NCBI GenBank assembly: GCA_910579735.1
Contig: CAJTUZ010000007.1
Span: 92,707 to 156,706, forward strand
Length of the DNA: 64,000 bases
Direction: 5' to 3'
Source of the DNA: an uncultured Lachnospiraceae bacterium
GTDB taxonomy: Bacteria; Bacillota; Clostridia; Lachnospirales; Lachnospiraceae
Positions 51,630-64,000 of the stretch are shown here, one piece after another. Under the pieces are notes generated by a model. It did no database searches. It saw nothing but the letters and a program-made list of their open reading frames with translations, and was not told the DNA's origin. A program made the translations under genes and the position numbers. How positions within the stretch are numbered: position 1 is the first letter of the stretch; every line of letters begins with the position of its first letter.

Positions 51630-52010
51630 ATGGCAAAATTATCCGCTCAGGAATTAATTGATGCGATCAAAGAGTTAACAGTATTAGAACTGAATGATTT
51701 AGTAAAAGCTTGCGAAGAAGAGTTCGGTGTATCCGCAGCAGCAGGCGTAGTAGTTGCAGCAGCAGGTGCAGGCGATGCAGGCGCAGCAGCAGAAGAGAAG
51801 ACAGAATTTGACGTTGAGCTGACAGAAGTTGGCCCGAACAAAGTTAAAGTCATCAAAGTAGTTCGTGAAGCTACAGGTCTTGGTCTGAAAGAAGCAAAAG
51901 ACCTCGTTGATTCCGCACCGAAGATGGTAAAAGAAGCTGCATCTAAAGAAGAAGCAGACGACATCAAAGCAAAACTGGAAGCTGAAGGAGCTAAGGTTAC
52001 GCTTAAATAA
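51630..52010 (+). CDS. rplL: 50S ribosomal protein L7/L12
   Basis: The 126 residues are typical: LSAQELIDAIKELTVLELNDL (dimer domain), an Ala/Gly-rich hinge (AAAGVVVAAAGAGDAGAAAE) and the factor-binding domain (VGPNKVKVIKVVREATGLGLKEAKDLVDSAPK in shorter form). It is the flexible stalk protein that recruits the translation factors. GGAGG precedes the ATG. A terminator with a 13-bp stem follows the stop. Confidence 0.97.
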   Translation: MAKLSAQELIDAIKELTVLELNDLVKACEEEFGVSAAAGVVVAAAGAGDAGAAAEEKTEFDVELTEVGPNKVKVIKVVREATGLGLKEAKDLVDSAPKMVKEAASKEEADDIKAKLEAEGAKVTLK

Positions 52011-52018
52011 TAAGGCAA

Positions 52019-52063
52019 AAAGACCTTCCGGAGCGGCAGAGGACGCCGACCCGGAAGGTCTTT
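52019..52063 (+). terminator. rho-independent terminator after rplL
   Basis: A 13-bp perfect stem (52019-52031 with 52051-52063) and a following T-rich stretch (TTTGTTTT) mark the end of the rplJ-rplL transcript. Confidence 0.9.
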
Positions 52064-52419
52064 GTTTTGCAAAGCCGTGGGAAGACAATATAGGAGAACA
52101 GTATATGGTCGGTGTATCTTGAAAATAAGATGCGCGGACTTTTTTATGCATAAGAGTTATTTTCCTGTTTGACTTTTCCACTCAAAAGGTATATAACGAA
52201 ACCGGGTAATCTATTGTGTCAGATCTGATGACAGGAATATTCTTTGAAAATAATCATTGACTCTGTCCCCCTCTTGTAGTAGAATGTATAGTGCATTATT
52301 GTGGTGTGGTATGCTTATTTGGCCGTGATTTCCAGATAAACAGACACCGGTTATTATAGAAGCTATATTTTACCGGCTTTCTATAGTCATGAATCATAAA
52401 GAACGGGGTGAAATTGTCA
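52064..52419 (+). other. rpoB upstream region
   Basis: This 356-bp region holds the rpoB promoter (52257-52285) and about 120 bases of 5' leader. The first 190 bases show no gene or obvious repeat. Confidence 0.7.
52257..52285 (+). promoter_or_regulatory. promoter of rpoB-rpoC
   Basis: TTGACT (52257-52262) and TAGAAT (52280-52285) are separated by 17 bases. The start codon lies about 135 bases downstream, leaving room for a leader. Confidence 0.78.
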
Positions 52420-56313
<3,894 letters not shown>

Positions 56314-56335
56314 GCTGAAAGGAGCATAGCTAAGT

Positions 56336-59300
56336 ATGGCAGAAATAAAACAGGAAGCATATCAACCCATGACATTTGACGCGATCAGAATTGGCCTTGC
56401 ATCTCCCGAGAAGATCAGGGAATGGTCAAGAGGAGAAGTGTTAAAGCCGGAGACAATCAATTACAGGACATTAAAGCCGGAAAAAGACGGCCTTTACTGC
56501 GAGAAGATTTTCGGACCGAGTAAAGACTGGGAATGTCATTGCGGTAAATATAAGAAGATCAGATATAAAGGCGTTGTCTGCGACAGATGCGGCGTCGAAG
56601 TAACCAAAGCCAGCGTCCGCAGAGAGCGTATGGGCCATATTGCACTGGCGGCGCCGGTATCCCATATTTGGTATTTTAAAGGAATTCCTAGCCGTATGGG
56701 ACTCATCTTGGACCTTTCTCCAAGAGTGCTTGAGAAAGTGCTGTATTTCGCAGCTTATATCGTATTGGATCCCGGAGAGACCGAATTGGAATATAAGCAG
56801 GTGCTTTCCGAGCGGGAATATCAGGATGCAAGAGAAAGCTGGGGTTCCAGATTCCGTGTCGGTATGGGAGCCGAAGCGATCAAAGAGCTGTTGGAAGCGA
56901 TTGATTTGGAGCGTGAGACGGTAGAGTTAAAAGAAGAGTTAAAAGACTCCAACGGACAAAAGAGCGCACGTATCATCAAAAGGCTTGAAGTTGTAGAGGC
57001 GTTCAGAGAATCAGGCAATAAGCCCGAATGGATGATCATGGATGCCATTCCGGTCATTCCGCCGGATCTGCGTCCTATGGTACAGCTTGATGGCGGCCGC
57101 TTCGCAACTTCCGACCTTAACGATCTGTATAGAAGAATCATCAACAGAAATAATCGTTTAAAGAGGCTCTTGGAGCTTGGCGCGCCGGATATCATTGTGC
57201 GTAATGAGAAGAGAATGCTGCAGGAAGCGGTAGATGCTTTGATCGATAACGGCAGAAGAGGACGTCCTGTCACAGGACCCGGAAACAGAGCGTTAAAATC
57301 TCTTTCCGATATGTTAAAAGGTAAATCAGGACGTTTCCGTCAAAATCTGCTTGGTAAACGTGTTGACTATTCCGGTCGTTCCGTTATCGTTGTGGGTCCG
57401 GAGCTGAAAATATATCAGTGCGGTCTGCCGAAAGAAATGGCGATCGAGCTGTTCAAACCTTTTGTTATGAAAGAACTGGTAGCAAGAGGCATTTCACAGA
57501 ATATCAAAAATGCGAAAAAACTCGTAGAGAGACTGGATACACAGGTGTGGGACGTTCTGGAAGAAGTGATCAGAGAGCATCCGGTTATGCTGAACCGTGC
57601 GCCTACACTGCACAGACTGGGAATTCAGGCGTTTGAACCGATTCTGGTGGAAGGTAAGGCGATCAAGCTGCATCCGCTTGTATGTACCGCGTTCAATGCC
57701 GATTTCGATGGCGACCAGATGGCAGTGCATCTGCCCTTGTCCGTTGAAGCACAGGCGGAGTGCCGTTTCCTGCTGCTTTCTCCGAATAACCTGTTGAAAC
57801 TTTCGGATGGCGGTCCGGTTGCGGTTCCTTCTCAGGATATGGTGCTTGGTATTTATTACCTGACACAGGAACGGGAAGGTGCAGTTGGAGAAGGCAAATT
57901 TTATAAAAACATCAGCGAGGCGATCCTTGCTTATGAGAACGGCGAGTGTACCCTGCACAGCCGCATTCATGTAAGAGTAAAGAAGAAAAATGCCGAAGGA
58001 GAGCTTATTTCCGGCGTTGAAGAGTCTACGCTCGGACGTTTCCTGTTTAACGAGATCCTGCCTCAGGATTTAGGATATGTGGACAGGAGTAATCCGGAGA
58101 ACTTCCTGAAGCTGGAAGTGGATTTCCATGTCGGTAAGAAACAGTTAAAACAGATTCTGGAGAAAGTCATCAATATCCATGGCGCGGTAAAGACTGCAGA
58201 AGTGCTTGACCTGATCAAATCCACAGGATATCACTATTCCACCAAGGCAGCGATGACGGTATCCATTTCCGATATGACCGTACCTTCCAGGAAACAGGAA
58301 ATGCTCGATAAGGCACAGGTTACGGTAGATAAGATTTCACAGAACTTCAGACGTGGTCTGATCACCGAAGAAGAACGGTATCGTGCGGTTGTCGAGACCT
58401 GGAATGAAACGGATAAAGAATTGACGGACGTGCTGTTAGCCGGACTCGATAAATATAATAACATCTTTATGATGGCAGATTCCGGAGCGCGTGGTTCCAA
58501 TCAGCAGATCAAACAGCTGGCTGGTATGCGTGGACTGATGGCCGATACGACCGGTAGAACGATCGAGCTTCCTATTAAGTCAAACTTCCGTGAAGGACTT
58601 GACGTTTTGGAATACTTTATGTCGGCGCACGGTGCGCGTAAAGGTTTGTCCGATACGGCGCTGCGTACCGCGGACTCCGGTTATCTGACAAGACGTATGG
58701 TTGACGTATCGCAGGAACTGATCATCCGCGAGACAGACTGCAGCGAAGATCGTGACGATATTCCGGGTATGTCCGTAAAGGCATTTATGGATGGAAAAGA
58801 AACCATCGAAGGATTAAAGGACAGAATCATGGGCAGATTTGCCTGTGAGGAGATCAAAGATAAAGATGGCAACGTGATCGTAAAGAGAAACCATATGATC
58901 ACACCGAGCCGTGCAGAGAGAATTTTGTCAGCAGGTGTTGATGAAAAAGGCGAACCGATTGAAGAAGTGAAGATTCGTACAATTCTGACCTGCCGCTCTC
59001 ATATCGGTATCTGTGCAAAATGTTACGGCGCAAATATGGCGAGCGGAGAGGCCGTTCAGGTAGGCGAGGCAGTCGGTATCATCGCCGCACAGTCTATCGG
59101 TGAACCCGGTACACAGCTTACTATGCGTACCTTCCATACGGGCGGTGTTGCCGGTGACGATATCACACAGGGTCTTCCCCGTGTTGAGGAGCTTTTTGAG
59201 GCGCGTAAACCGAAAGGACTTGCGATTATCGCCGAATTTGGCGGCGTTGCGGCCATTAAGGATACCAAGAAAAAACGTGAAGTCGTAATCACCAATGACG

Positions 59301-60082
59301 AAACGGGAGAAGCCAAGACGTATCTGATTCCTTATGGATCCAGGATCAAGATCATCGACGGACAGGTACTTGAAGCCGGCGATGAACTGACGGAAGGAAG
59401 CGTCAACCCGCATGACCTTTTGAAGATCAAAGGCATTCGGGCCGTACAGGACTATATGCTCCGCGAAGTGCAGAGAGTTTATCGTCTGCAGGGTGTTGAT
59501 ATTGCCGATAAGCATATCGAAGTGATCGTACGTCAGATGTTAAAGAAAGTAAGAATAGAAAGAAGCGGCGATACGGAATATCTGCCGGGAACGCTTGTAG
59601 ATATTCTGGATTACGAGGATCTGAACGAAACTTTGATCAAAGAAGGCAAAGAGCCTGCCGATGGAAAGCAGATCATGCTCGGTATTACCAAAGCGGCGCT
59701 TGCCACCAACTCTTTCCTGTCGGCAGCATCTTTCCAGGAGACAACGAAAGTCCTGACAGAGGCAGCGATCAAAGGAAAGATCGATCCGCTTATTGGTTTG
59801 AAAGAAAACGTTATTATCGGTAAACTGATTCCTGCAGGTACCGGCATGAAGAGATATCGCTCGACGAAACTTTCTACGGACGAAAATCTGATGGCGCGCC
59901 TTGCAAGAGGTGAAGAACTGGATATCGATGATGGTTTAGATGATGATATCGATATTTCCGAGGACCTGGATGACGATATCGATATGTCGGATGATCTGGA
60001 CGATCTTGCAGATGACATGATCGATGATGAAAATATGGAAGCGGACGAGATCAGTGAAGAAGTAATGGAGTTAACGGAGTAA
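56336..60082 (+). CDS. rpoC: DNA-directed RNA polymerase beta' subunit
   Basis: RpoC is recognised from the zinc-binding segment CHCGKYKKIRYKGVVCDRCG, NRAPTLHRLGIQAFEP, the catalytic loop NADFDGDQMAVHLPLS and the bridge helix region LAGMRGLMADTTG. A second zinc site (CRSHIGICAKCYG) lies near residue 890. The 1248 residues end in a strongly acidic tail made of repeated DDDIDISEDLDD-type units. GAAAGGAG precedes the ATG. The gene is co-transcribed with rpoB. Confidence 0.97.
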   Translation: MAEIKQEAYQPMTFDAIRIGLASPEKIREWSRGEVLKPETINYRTLKPEKDGLYCEKIFGPSKDWECHCGKYKKIRYKGVVCDRCGVEVTKASVRRERMGHIALAAPVSHIWYFKGIPSRMGLILDLSPRVLEKVLYFAAYIVLDPGETELEYKQVLSEREYQDARESWGSRFRVGMGAEAIKELLEAIDLERETVELKEELKDSNGQKSARIIKRLEVVEAFRESGNKPEWMIMDAIPVIPPDLRPMVQLDGGRFATSDLNDLYRRIINRNNRLKRLLELGAPDIIVRNEKRMLQEAVDALIDNGRRGRPVTGPGNRALKSLSDMLKGKSGRFRQNLLGKRVDYSGRSVIVVGPELKIYQCGLPKEMAIELFKPFVMKELVARGISQNIKNAKKLVERLDTQVWDVLEEVIREHPVMLNRAPTLHRLGIQAFEPILVEGKAIKLHPLVCTAFNADFDGDQMAVHLPLSVEAQAECRFLLLSPNNLLKLSDGGPVAVPSQDMVLGIYYLTQEREGAVGEGKFYKNISEAILAYENGECTLHSRIHVRVKKKNAEGELISGVEESTLGRFLFNEILPQDLGYVDRSNPENFLKLEVDFHVGKKQLKQILEKVINIHGAVKTAEVLDLIKSTGYHYSTKAAMTVSISDMTVPSRKQEMLDKAQVTVDKISQNFRRGLITEEERYRAVVETWNETDKELTDVLLAGLDKYNNIFMMADSGARGSNQQIKQLAGMRGLMADTTGRTIELPIKSNFREGLDVLEYFMSAHGARKGLSDTALRTADSGYLTRRMVDVSQELIIRETDCSEDRDDIPGMSVKAFMDGKETIEGLKDRIMGRFACEEIKDKDGNVIVKRNHMITPSRAERILSAGVDEKGEPIEEVKIRTILTCRSHIGICAKCYGANMASGEAVQVGEAVGIIAAQSIGEPGTQLTMRTFHTGGVAGDDITQGLPRVEELFEARKPKGLAIIAEFGGVAAIKDTKKKREVVITNDETGEAKTYLIPYGSRIKIIDGQVLEAGDELTEGSVNPHDLLKIKGIRAVQDYMLREVQRVYRLQGVDIADKHIEVIVRQMLKKVRIERSGDTEYLPGTLVDILDYEDLNETLIKEGKEPADGKQIMLGITKAALATNSFLSAASFQETTKVLTEAAIKGKIDPLIGLKENVIIGKLIPAGTGMKRYRSTKLSTDENLMARLARGEELDIDDGLDDDIDISEDLDDDIDMSDDLDDLADDMIDDENMEADEISEEVMELTE

Positions 60083-60105
60083 TTTCCAAATTAAAAAAGC
60101 ATAAA

Positions 60106-60130
60106 GGAAAGCTTCTTTTAGAGGCTTTCC
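60106..60130 (+). terminator. hairpin after rpoC, possible terminator
   Basis: GGAAAGCTTC (60106-60115) pairs with GAGGCTTTCC (60121-60130) around a TTTTA loop, with one G-T pair. No T-run follows, so it could equally be an mRNA end-processing or stability element. Confidence 0.45.
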
Positions 60131-60153
60131 TCAGGAAAAATTAAAAAAATGTA

Positions 60154-60182
60154 TTGACAACGCATTTGCGGGCAAGTATACT
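60154..60182 (+). promoter_or_regulatory. promoter of rpsL-rpsG-fusA
   Basis: TTGACA (60154-60159) and TATACT (60177-60182) are separated by 17 bases. An inverted repeat (60160-60170 with 60196-60206, 10 of 11 positions) overlaps its spacer and 5' end. Confidence 0.88.
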
Positions 60183-60298
60183 ATTTTAGTGTGCACGCGA
60201 ATGCGTTTTTTTGTGTGCAAAAAATTTGGACGCAAAATATGCACATGAAAAGCCTGATTACAGGCGGTATCATGAAAATCTACAGGAGGTGAAAAAGA

Positions 60299-60718
60299 AT
60301 GCCAACATTTAACCAGTTAGTCAGAAAGGGACGTCAGACATCCGTTAAGAAGTCAACCGCTCCTGCTTTGCTGAAAGGATACAATTCCCTTCATAAAACA
60401 GCGACCGATACAACTTCTCCGCAGAAGAGAGGTGTCTGCACAGCTGTTAAGACAGCAACGCCTAAAAAGCCTAACTCAGCGCTTAGAAAGATCGCCAGAG
60501 TACGTCTTTCCAACGGAATCGAAGTAACAAGCTACATTCCCGGTGAAGGTCACAATCTTCAGGAGCATAGTGTTGTTCTGATCAGAGGCGGCAGGGTTAA
60601 AGACTTACCCGGTACAAGATACCATATCATCAGAGGTACGCTTGATACTGCAGGAGTCGCTAACAGAAAGCAGGCCCGCTCTAAATACGGCGCTAAGAGA
60701 CCGAAAGCTGCGAAGTAA
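60299..60718 (+). CDS. rpsL: 30S ribosomal protein S12
   Basis: S12 is recognised from MPTFNQLVRKGRQTSVKKST, KRGVCTAVKTATPKKPNSAL, VTSYIPGEGHNLQEHSVVLI and the end SKYGAKRPKAAK. At 139 residues it is normal. It is part of the decoding centre. AGGAGG is close to the ATG. The gene opens a transcript from the promoter at 60154 and is followed by a 180-bp gap before rpsG. Confidence 0.97.
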   Translation: MPTFNQLVRKGRQTSVKKSTAPALLKGYNSLHKTATDTTSPQKRGVCTAVKTATPKKPNSALRKIARVRLSNGIEVTSYIPGEGHNLQEHSVVLIRGGRVKDLPGTRYHIIRGTLDTAGVANRKQARSKYGAKRPKAAK

Positions 60719-60898
60719 AAGTCAGGTTCAAGAAATTAGGTCCACAAACAGAACTAATTTAGTGTTGGGATTCTTATTATGATAGAAAACCGCACGAACA
60801 CATTGAATTAGAGGACACATGTGAGTACCGATGATTTATTGGCGTGGCGGAACACCGATCGGGGTGTTGCTGCGAATTTGAATAAGGAGGGAAGAACC
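60719..60898 (+). other. rpsL-rpsG gap
   Basis: These 180 bases contain a small AACACC/GGTGTT hairpin (60851-60856 with 60863-60868) close to the rpsG RBS. An S7 autoregulatory leader is possible but not clearly recognised. Confidence 0.35.
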
Positions 60899-61369
60899 GT
60901 GCCACGTAAAGGACATGTTGCAAAAAGAGATGTATTGGCAGATCCTTTATACAATAATAAAGTAGTTACCAAGCTTATCAATAACATTATGTTAGATGGT
61001 AAGAAAGGCGTAGCGCAGAAGATTGTATATGGTGCATTTGCAAGAGTGGAAGAAAAAGCCGGAAAACCGGCTCTTGAAGTATTCGAGGAGGCTATGAACA
61101 ATATTATGCCGGTTCTCGAAGTAAAAGCCAGACGTATCGGTGGTGCTACGTATCAGGTGCCGATCGAAGTTCGTCCGGAAAGACGTCAGGCATTAGGACT
61201 TCGTTGGCTGACAATGTTTTCACGCAAAAGAGGCGAGAAAACAATGCAGGAACGTCTTGCTAACGAAATTCTTGACGCTGCAAACAATACAGGTGCAGCC
61301 GTTAAGAGAAAAGAAGATATGCACAAGATGGCAGAGGCAAACAAAGCATTTGCACACTATCGCTTCTAA
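60899..61369 (+). CDS. rpsG: 30S ribosomal protein S7
   Basis: The GTG at 60899 gives (V/M)PRKGHVAKRDVLADPLYNNK, the standard S7 start, with AAGGAGGG eight bases upstream; the earlier in-frame start at 60821 would add residues not found in S7. KLINNIMLDGKKGVAQKIVY, RIGGATYQVPIEVRPERRQA and NRKRGEKTM-like SRKRGEKTMQERL follow. Its 156 residues are normal. It nucleates assembly of the small subunit head. A 180-bp leader upstream holds a small hairpin. Confidence 0.96.
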   Translation: MPRKGHVAKRDVLADPLYNNKVVTKLINNIMLDGKKGVAQKIVYGAFARVEEKAGKPALEVFEEAMNNIMPVLEVKARRIGGATYQVPIEVRPERRQALGLRWLTMFSRKRGEKTMQERLANEILDAANNTGAAVKRKEDMHKMAEANKAFAHYRF

Positions 61370-61449
61370 AAGGCAAACTAAGTCTGCCTGGTAAAAAGAT
61401 TTTCTAAATCTGCAAAGAACTCTGATTAAGTAAATCTATATTTTACCTA

Positions 61450-61474
61450 GAAGAAGTTTCATAGAAACTTCTTC
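61450..61474 (+). other. 11-bp perfect hairpin before fusA
   Basis: GAAGAAGTTTC (61450-61460) pairs with GAAACTTCTTC (61464-61474) around a three-base loop. No T-run follows, so it is probably not a terminator. Confidence 0.6.
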
Positions 61475-61502
61475 CTAAGAATGATAACAGGAGGAAAAAA
61501 CC

Positions 61503-63620
61503 TTGGCTGGAAGAGAATATCCATTAGAGAGAACCAGAAATATAGGTATTATGGCGCATATCGATGCCGGTAAAACGACATTGACAGAGCGTATCCTTTA
61601 TTATACTGGTGTAAACTATAAGATCGGCGATACTCACGAAGGTACTGCGACCATGGACTGGATGGAGCAGGAACAGGAAAGAGGTATCACTATCACATCA
61701 GCCGCGACAACGTGCCACTGGACTTTGGAAGAAAACTGCAAACCCAAACCGGGCGCTTTAGAGCACCGTATCAATATCATTGATACTCCCGGTCACGTTG
61801 ACTTTACCGTAGAAGTAGAGCGTTCGCTCCGTGTTCTTGATGGCGCGGTAGGCGTTTTCTGTGCAAAAGGCGGTGTTGAGCCACAGTCGGAAAATGTGTG
61901 GCGTCAGGCTGATACCTACAACGTACCAAGAATGGCATTCATCAATAAGATGGATATCCTGGGTGCCGATTTCTATGGAGCTGTAGAACAGATCAGAACC
62001 AGATTAGGTAAAAACGCGATCATTCTTCAATTACCGATCGGTAAGGAAGATGATTTTAAAGGAATTATCGACTTGTTTGAAATGAAAGCCTATATCTATA
62101 ATGACGATAAGGGCGAAAGCATTGATATCGTTGATATTCCGGATGATATGAAAGACCAGGCAGAGTTATACCGTGACGAACTGCTGGAAAAAGTCTGCGA
62201 ACTGGATGATGATCTGACAATGATGTATTTGGAAGGCGAAGAGCCTTCTATGGAAGATATGAAGAAAGCATTGCGTCTTGCTACCTGCGACTGCAGGGCA
62301 ATTCCCGTATGCTGTGGTTCCGCTTACAGAAACAGAGGCGTTCAGAAACTTCTGGATGCGATTCTGGAATATATGCCTTCACCGACAGACATCCCGGCTA
62401 TTAAGGGTACTGACTTGGATGGCAATGAAGTGGAAAGACATTCTTCAGACGATGAACCGTTCTCTGCTTTGGCATTTAAGATCATGGCGGATCCGTTTGT
62501 CGGTAAATTAGCATTCTTCAGAGTGTATTCCGGTACAATGAACTCCGGTTCTTATGTGCTGAATGCAACCAAAGATAAAAAAGAACGTGTCGGACGTATT
62601 CTGCAGATGCATGCGAATAAGAGAGCCGAACTGGACAAAGTTTATTCCGGAGATATTGCTGCTGCGGTTGGATTTAAAATCACAACGACCGGCGATACTA
62701 TTTGTGACGAGCAGCATCCGGTTATTCTGGAGTCCATGGAATTCCCTGAACCGGTTATCGAGCTTGCGATCGAACCCAAGACCAAAGCAGGTCAGGGTAA
62801 GATGGGTGAAGCTTTGGCGAAACTGGCAGAAGAAGATCCTACCTTCCGTGCACACACGGATCAGGAGACCGGACAGACCATTATCGCAGGTATGGGTGAG
62901 CTGCACTTGGAGATCATCGTTGACCGTCTGCTTCGTGAATTTAAAGTAGAGGCCAATGTAGGTGCACCGCAGGTTGCTTACAAAGAAACCTTTACCAAAC
63001 CGATCGATCAGGAATACAAGTATGCGAAACAGTCCGGTGGTCGTGGACAGTACGGACATTGTAAAGTTAAATTTGAGCCTATGGATCCGAATGGAGAAGA
63101 GACATTCAAGTACGAATCCAGCGTAGTCGGCGGTGCGATTCCCAAAGAATATATCCCTGCAGTCGGCGAAGGTATCGAAGAAGCTGCTAAAGCAGGTATT
63201 CTGGGCGGATTCCCGGTACTCGGCGTGCATGCGAATGTATACGATGGTTCTTACCATGAAGTCGACTCTTCCGAGATGGCATTCCACATTGCAGGTTCCA
63301 TGTGCTTCAAGGAAGCTATGAAAAAAGCGAACCCGGTACTCTTAGAGCCTATCATGAAAGTGGAAGTTACCATGCCGGAAGAATATATGGGCGATGTAAT
63401 CGGTGATATCAACTCCCGTCGCGGCCGTATCGAAGGTATGGAAGATATCGGCGGCGGCAAGATGGTAAAAGGCTATGTACCGCTTGCTGAAATGTTTGGA
63501 TACTCAACGGATCTGCGTTCGAAGACACAGGGCCGCGGTAACTACTCCATGTTCTTTGAAAAGTATGAGCAGGTACCGAAGAATGTGCAGGAAAAAGTAT
63601 TGGCCGCAAAATCCAAATAA
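61503..63620 (+). CDS. fusA: elongation factor G
   Basis: EF-G is recognised from GIMAHIDAGKTTLTERILYYTG (P-loop), the switch II segment IDTPGHVDFTVEVERSLRVL, FINKMDILGADF and the C-terminal SRRGRIEGME and GYSTDLRSKTQGRG. The start codon is TTG, with AGGAGG seven bases upstream; no ATG lies nearby. The 705 residues are a normal length. A perfect 11-bp hairpin (61450-61474) lies in the gap after rpsG. It catalyses GTP-dependent translocation. Confidence 0.97.
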   Translation: MAGREYPLERTRNIGIMAHIDAGKTTLTERILYYTGVNYKIGDTHEGTATMDWMEQEQERGITITSAATTCHWTLEENCKPKPGALEHRINIIDTPGHVDFTVEVERSLRVLDGAVGVFCAKGGVEPQSENVWRQADTYNVPRMAFINKMDILGADFYGAVEQIRTRLGKNAIILQLPIGKEDDFKGIIDLFEMKAYIYNDDKGESIDIVDIPDDMKDQAELYRDELLEKVCELDDDLTMMYLEGEEPSMEDMKKALRLATCDCRAIPVCCGSAYRNRGVQKLLDAILEYMPSPTDIPAIKGTDLDGNEVERHSSDDEPFSALAFKIMADPFVGKLAFFRVYSGTMNSGSYVLNATKDKKERVGRILQMHANKRAELDKVYSGDIAAAVGFKITTTGDTICDEQHPVILESMEFPEPVIELAIEPKTKAGQGKMGEALAKLAEEDPTFRAHTDQETGQTIIAGMGELHLEIIVDRLLREFKVEANVGAPQVAYKETFTKPIDQEYKYAKQSGGRGQYGHCKVKFEPMDPNGEETFKYESSVVGGAIPKEYIPAVGEGIEEAAKAGILGGFPVLGVHANVYDGSYHEVDSSEMAFHIAGSMCFKEAMKKANPVLLEPIMKVEVTMPEEYMGDVIGDINSRRGRIEGMEDIGGGKMVKGYVPLAEMFGYSTDLRSKTQGRGNYSMFFEKYEQVPKNVQEKVLAAKSK

Positions 63621-63623
63621 TGC

Positions 63624-63652
63624 TTGAAAATATTGGCAATCTTTAATATAAT
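63624..63652 (+). promoter_or_regulatory. promoter of tuf
   Basis: TTGAAA (63624-63629) and TATAAT (63647-63652) are separated by 17 bases. It lies four bases after the fusA stop. Confidence 0.85.
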
Positions 63653-63723
63653 CAAAGATAGCTGATGAAAAGAGAAATTATCAAGAATGATGAAAGTAAA
63701 TTAATTTAAGGAGGACTTTAGAA

Positions 63724-64000
63724 ATGGCTAAAGCTAAATTTGAAAGAAACAAACCCCATTGTAATATTGGTACCATTGGTCACGTTGATCATGGTAAAAC
63801 AACTTTAACGGCTGCTATCACAAAGGTACTTTCCGAAAGAGTTGCAGGTAACACGGCAACAGATTTTGAAAATATCGATAAAGCTCCGGAAGAGAGAGAA
63901 AGAGGTATCACAATTTCTACTGCTCACGTTGAGTACGAAACAGATAAGAGACACTATGCACACGTTGACTGCCCTGGACATGCTGACTATGTAAAGAACA
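63724..64000 (+). CDS. tuf: elongation factor Tu, N-terminal part (cut by the window end)
   Basis: The frame starts MAKAKFERNKPHCNIGTIGH, then VDHGKTTLTAAITKVLSE (P-loop), DKAPEERERGITI (switch I) and HYAHVDCPGHADYVKN, where the window ends. About 92 codons are present. GGAGG precedes the ATG. A promoter at 63624 lies in the gap after fusA, so tuf can be expressed separately. It delivers aminoacyl-tRNA to the ribosome. Confidence 0.97.
   Translation, partial: MAKAKFERNKPHCNIGTIGHVDHGKTTLTAAITKVLSERVAGNTATDFENIDKAPEERERGITISTAHVEYETDKRHYAHVDCPGHADYVKN

Overview
The window looks like a chromosomal segment of a motile, low-to-mid GC Gram-positive anaerobe of the Clostridia, most likely a Lachnospiraceae relative. 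The reasons are the Firmicutes-type order rpmG-secE-nusG-rplK-rplA ... rplJ-rplL-rpoB-rpoC-rpsL-rpsG-fusA-tuf, strong GGAGG-type ribosome binding sites, zinc-type L33, a sigma-D-like flagellar promoter and flagellar cap-like genes. No species can be named from the sequence alone.

Region 1 (1-38385, all on the + strand) is one long sugar and glycosyltransfer cluster. It contains a truncated epimerase, methyltransferases, a sugar isomerase, a nucleotidylyltransferase-kinase fusion, an FkbM methyltransferase, NAD-dependent reductases, two cupins, two DegT-type aminotransferases (one very like GDP-perosamine synthase), a split transketolase, four radical SAM proteins, two glutamine-hydrolysing amidotransferases of the asparagine synthase family, an unrecognised propeller-like protein and about ten glycosyltransferases. 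No flippase, polymerase, ABC exporter or membrane-bound initiating transferase is visible, so the glycan may be attached in the cytoplasm. Flagellin is the obvious candidate acceptor, given the neighbours, but this is inference. A short Rossmann-like module with a Y-G-A-G-type loop recurs in at least eleven of these proteins, fused to unrelated catalytic domains. One methyltransferase is split by a run of nine G, and one glycosyltransferase has ATA where its start codon should be.

Region 2 (38398-42278) holds two tandem glycosyltransferase-TPR genes on the - strand, a small helix-turn-helix protein and UDP-galactopyranose mutase. Region 3 (42363-46802) holds a stand-alone acyl-CoA carboxyltransferase gene with its own consensus promoter and terminator, then two - strand flagella-related genes (FliD-like and FlxA-like), the latter behind a sigma-D-like promoter.

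Region 4 (46702-64000) is the transcription and translation core. Visible promoters and terminators divide it into rpmG-secE-nusG-rplK-rplA, an inserted capA-like gene, rplJ-rplL (with L10 leader and attenuator), rpoB-rpoC, rpsL-rpsG-fusA and tuf (cut by the window end). A 191-bp fold-back element with perfect 43-bp arms lies between capA and the rplJ promoter, and a 20-bp direct repeat brackets two small hairpins between rpmG and secE.
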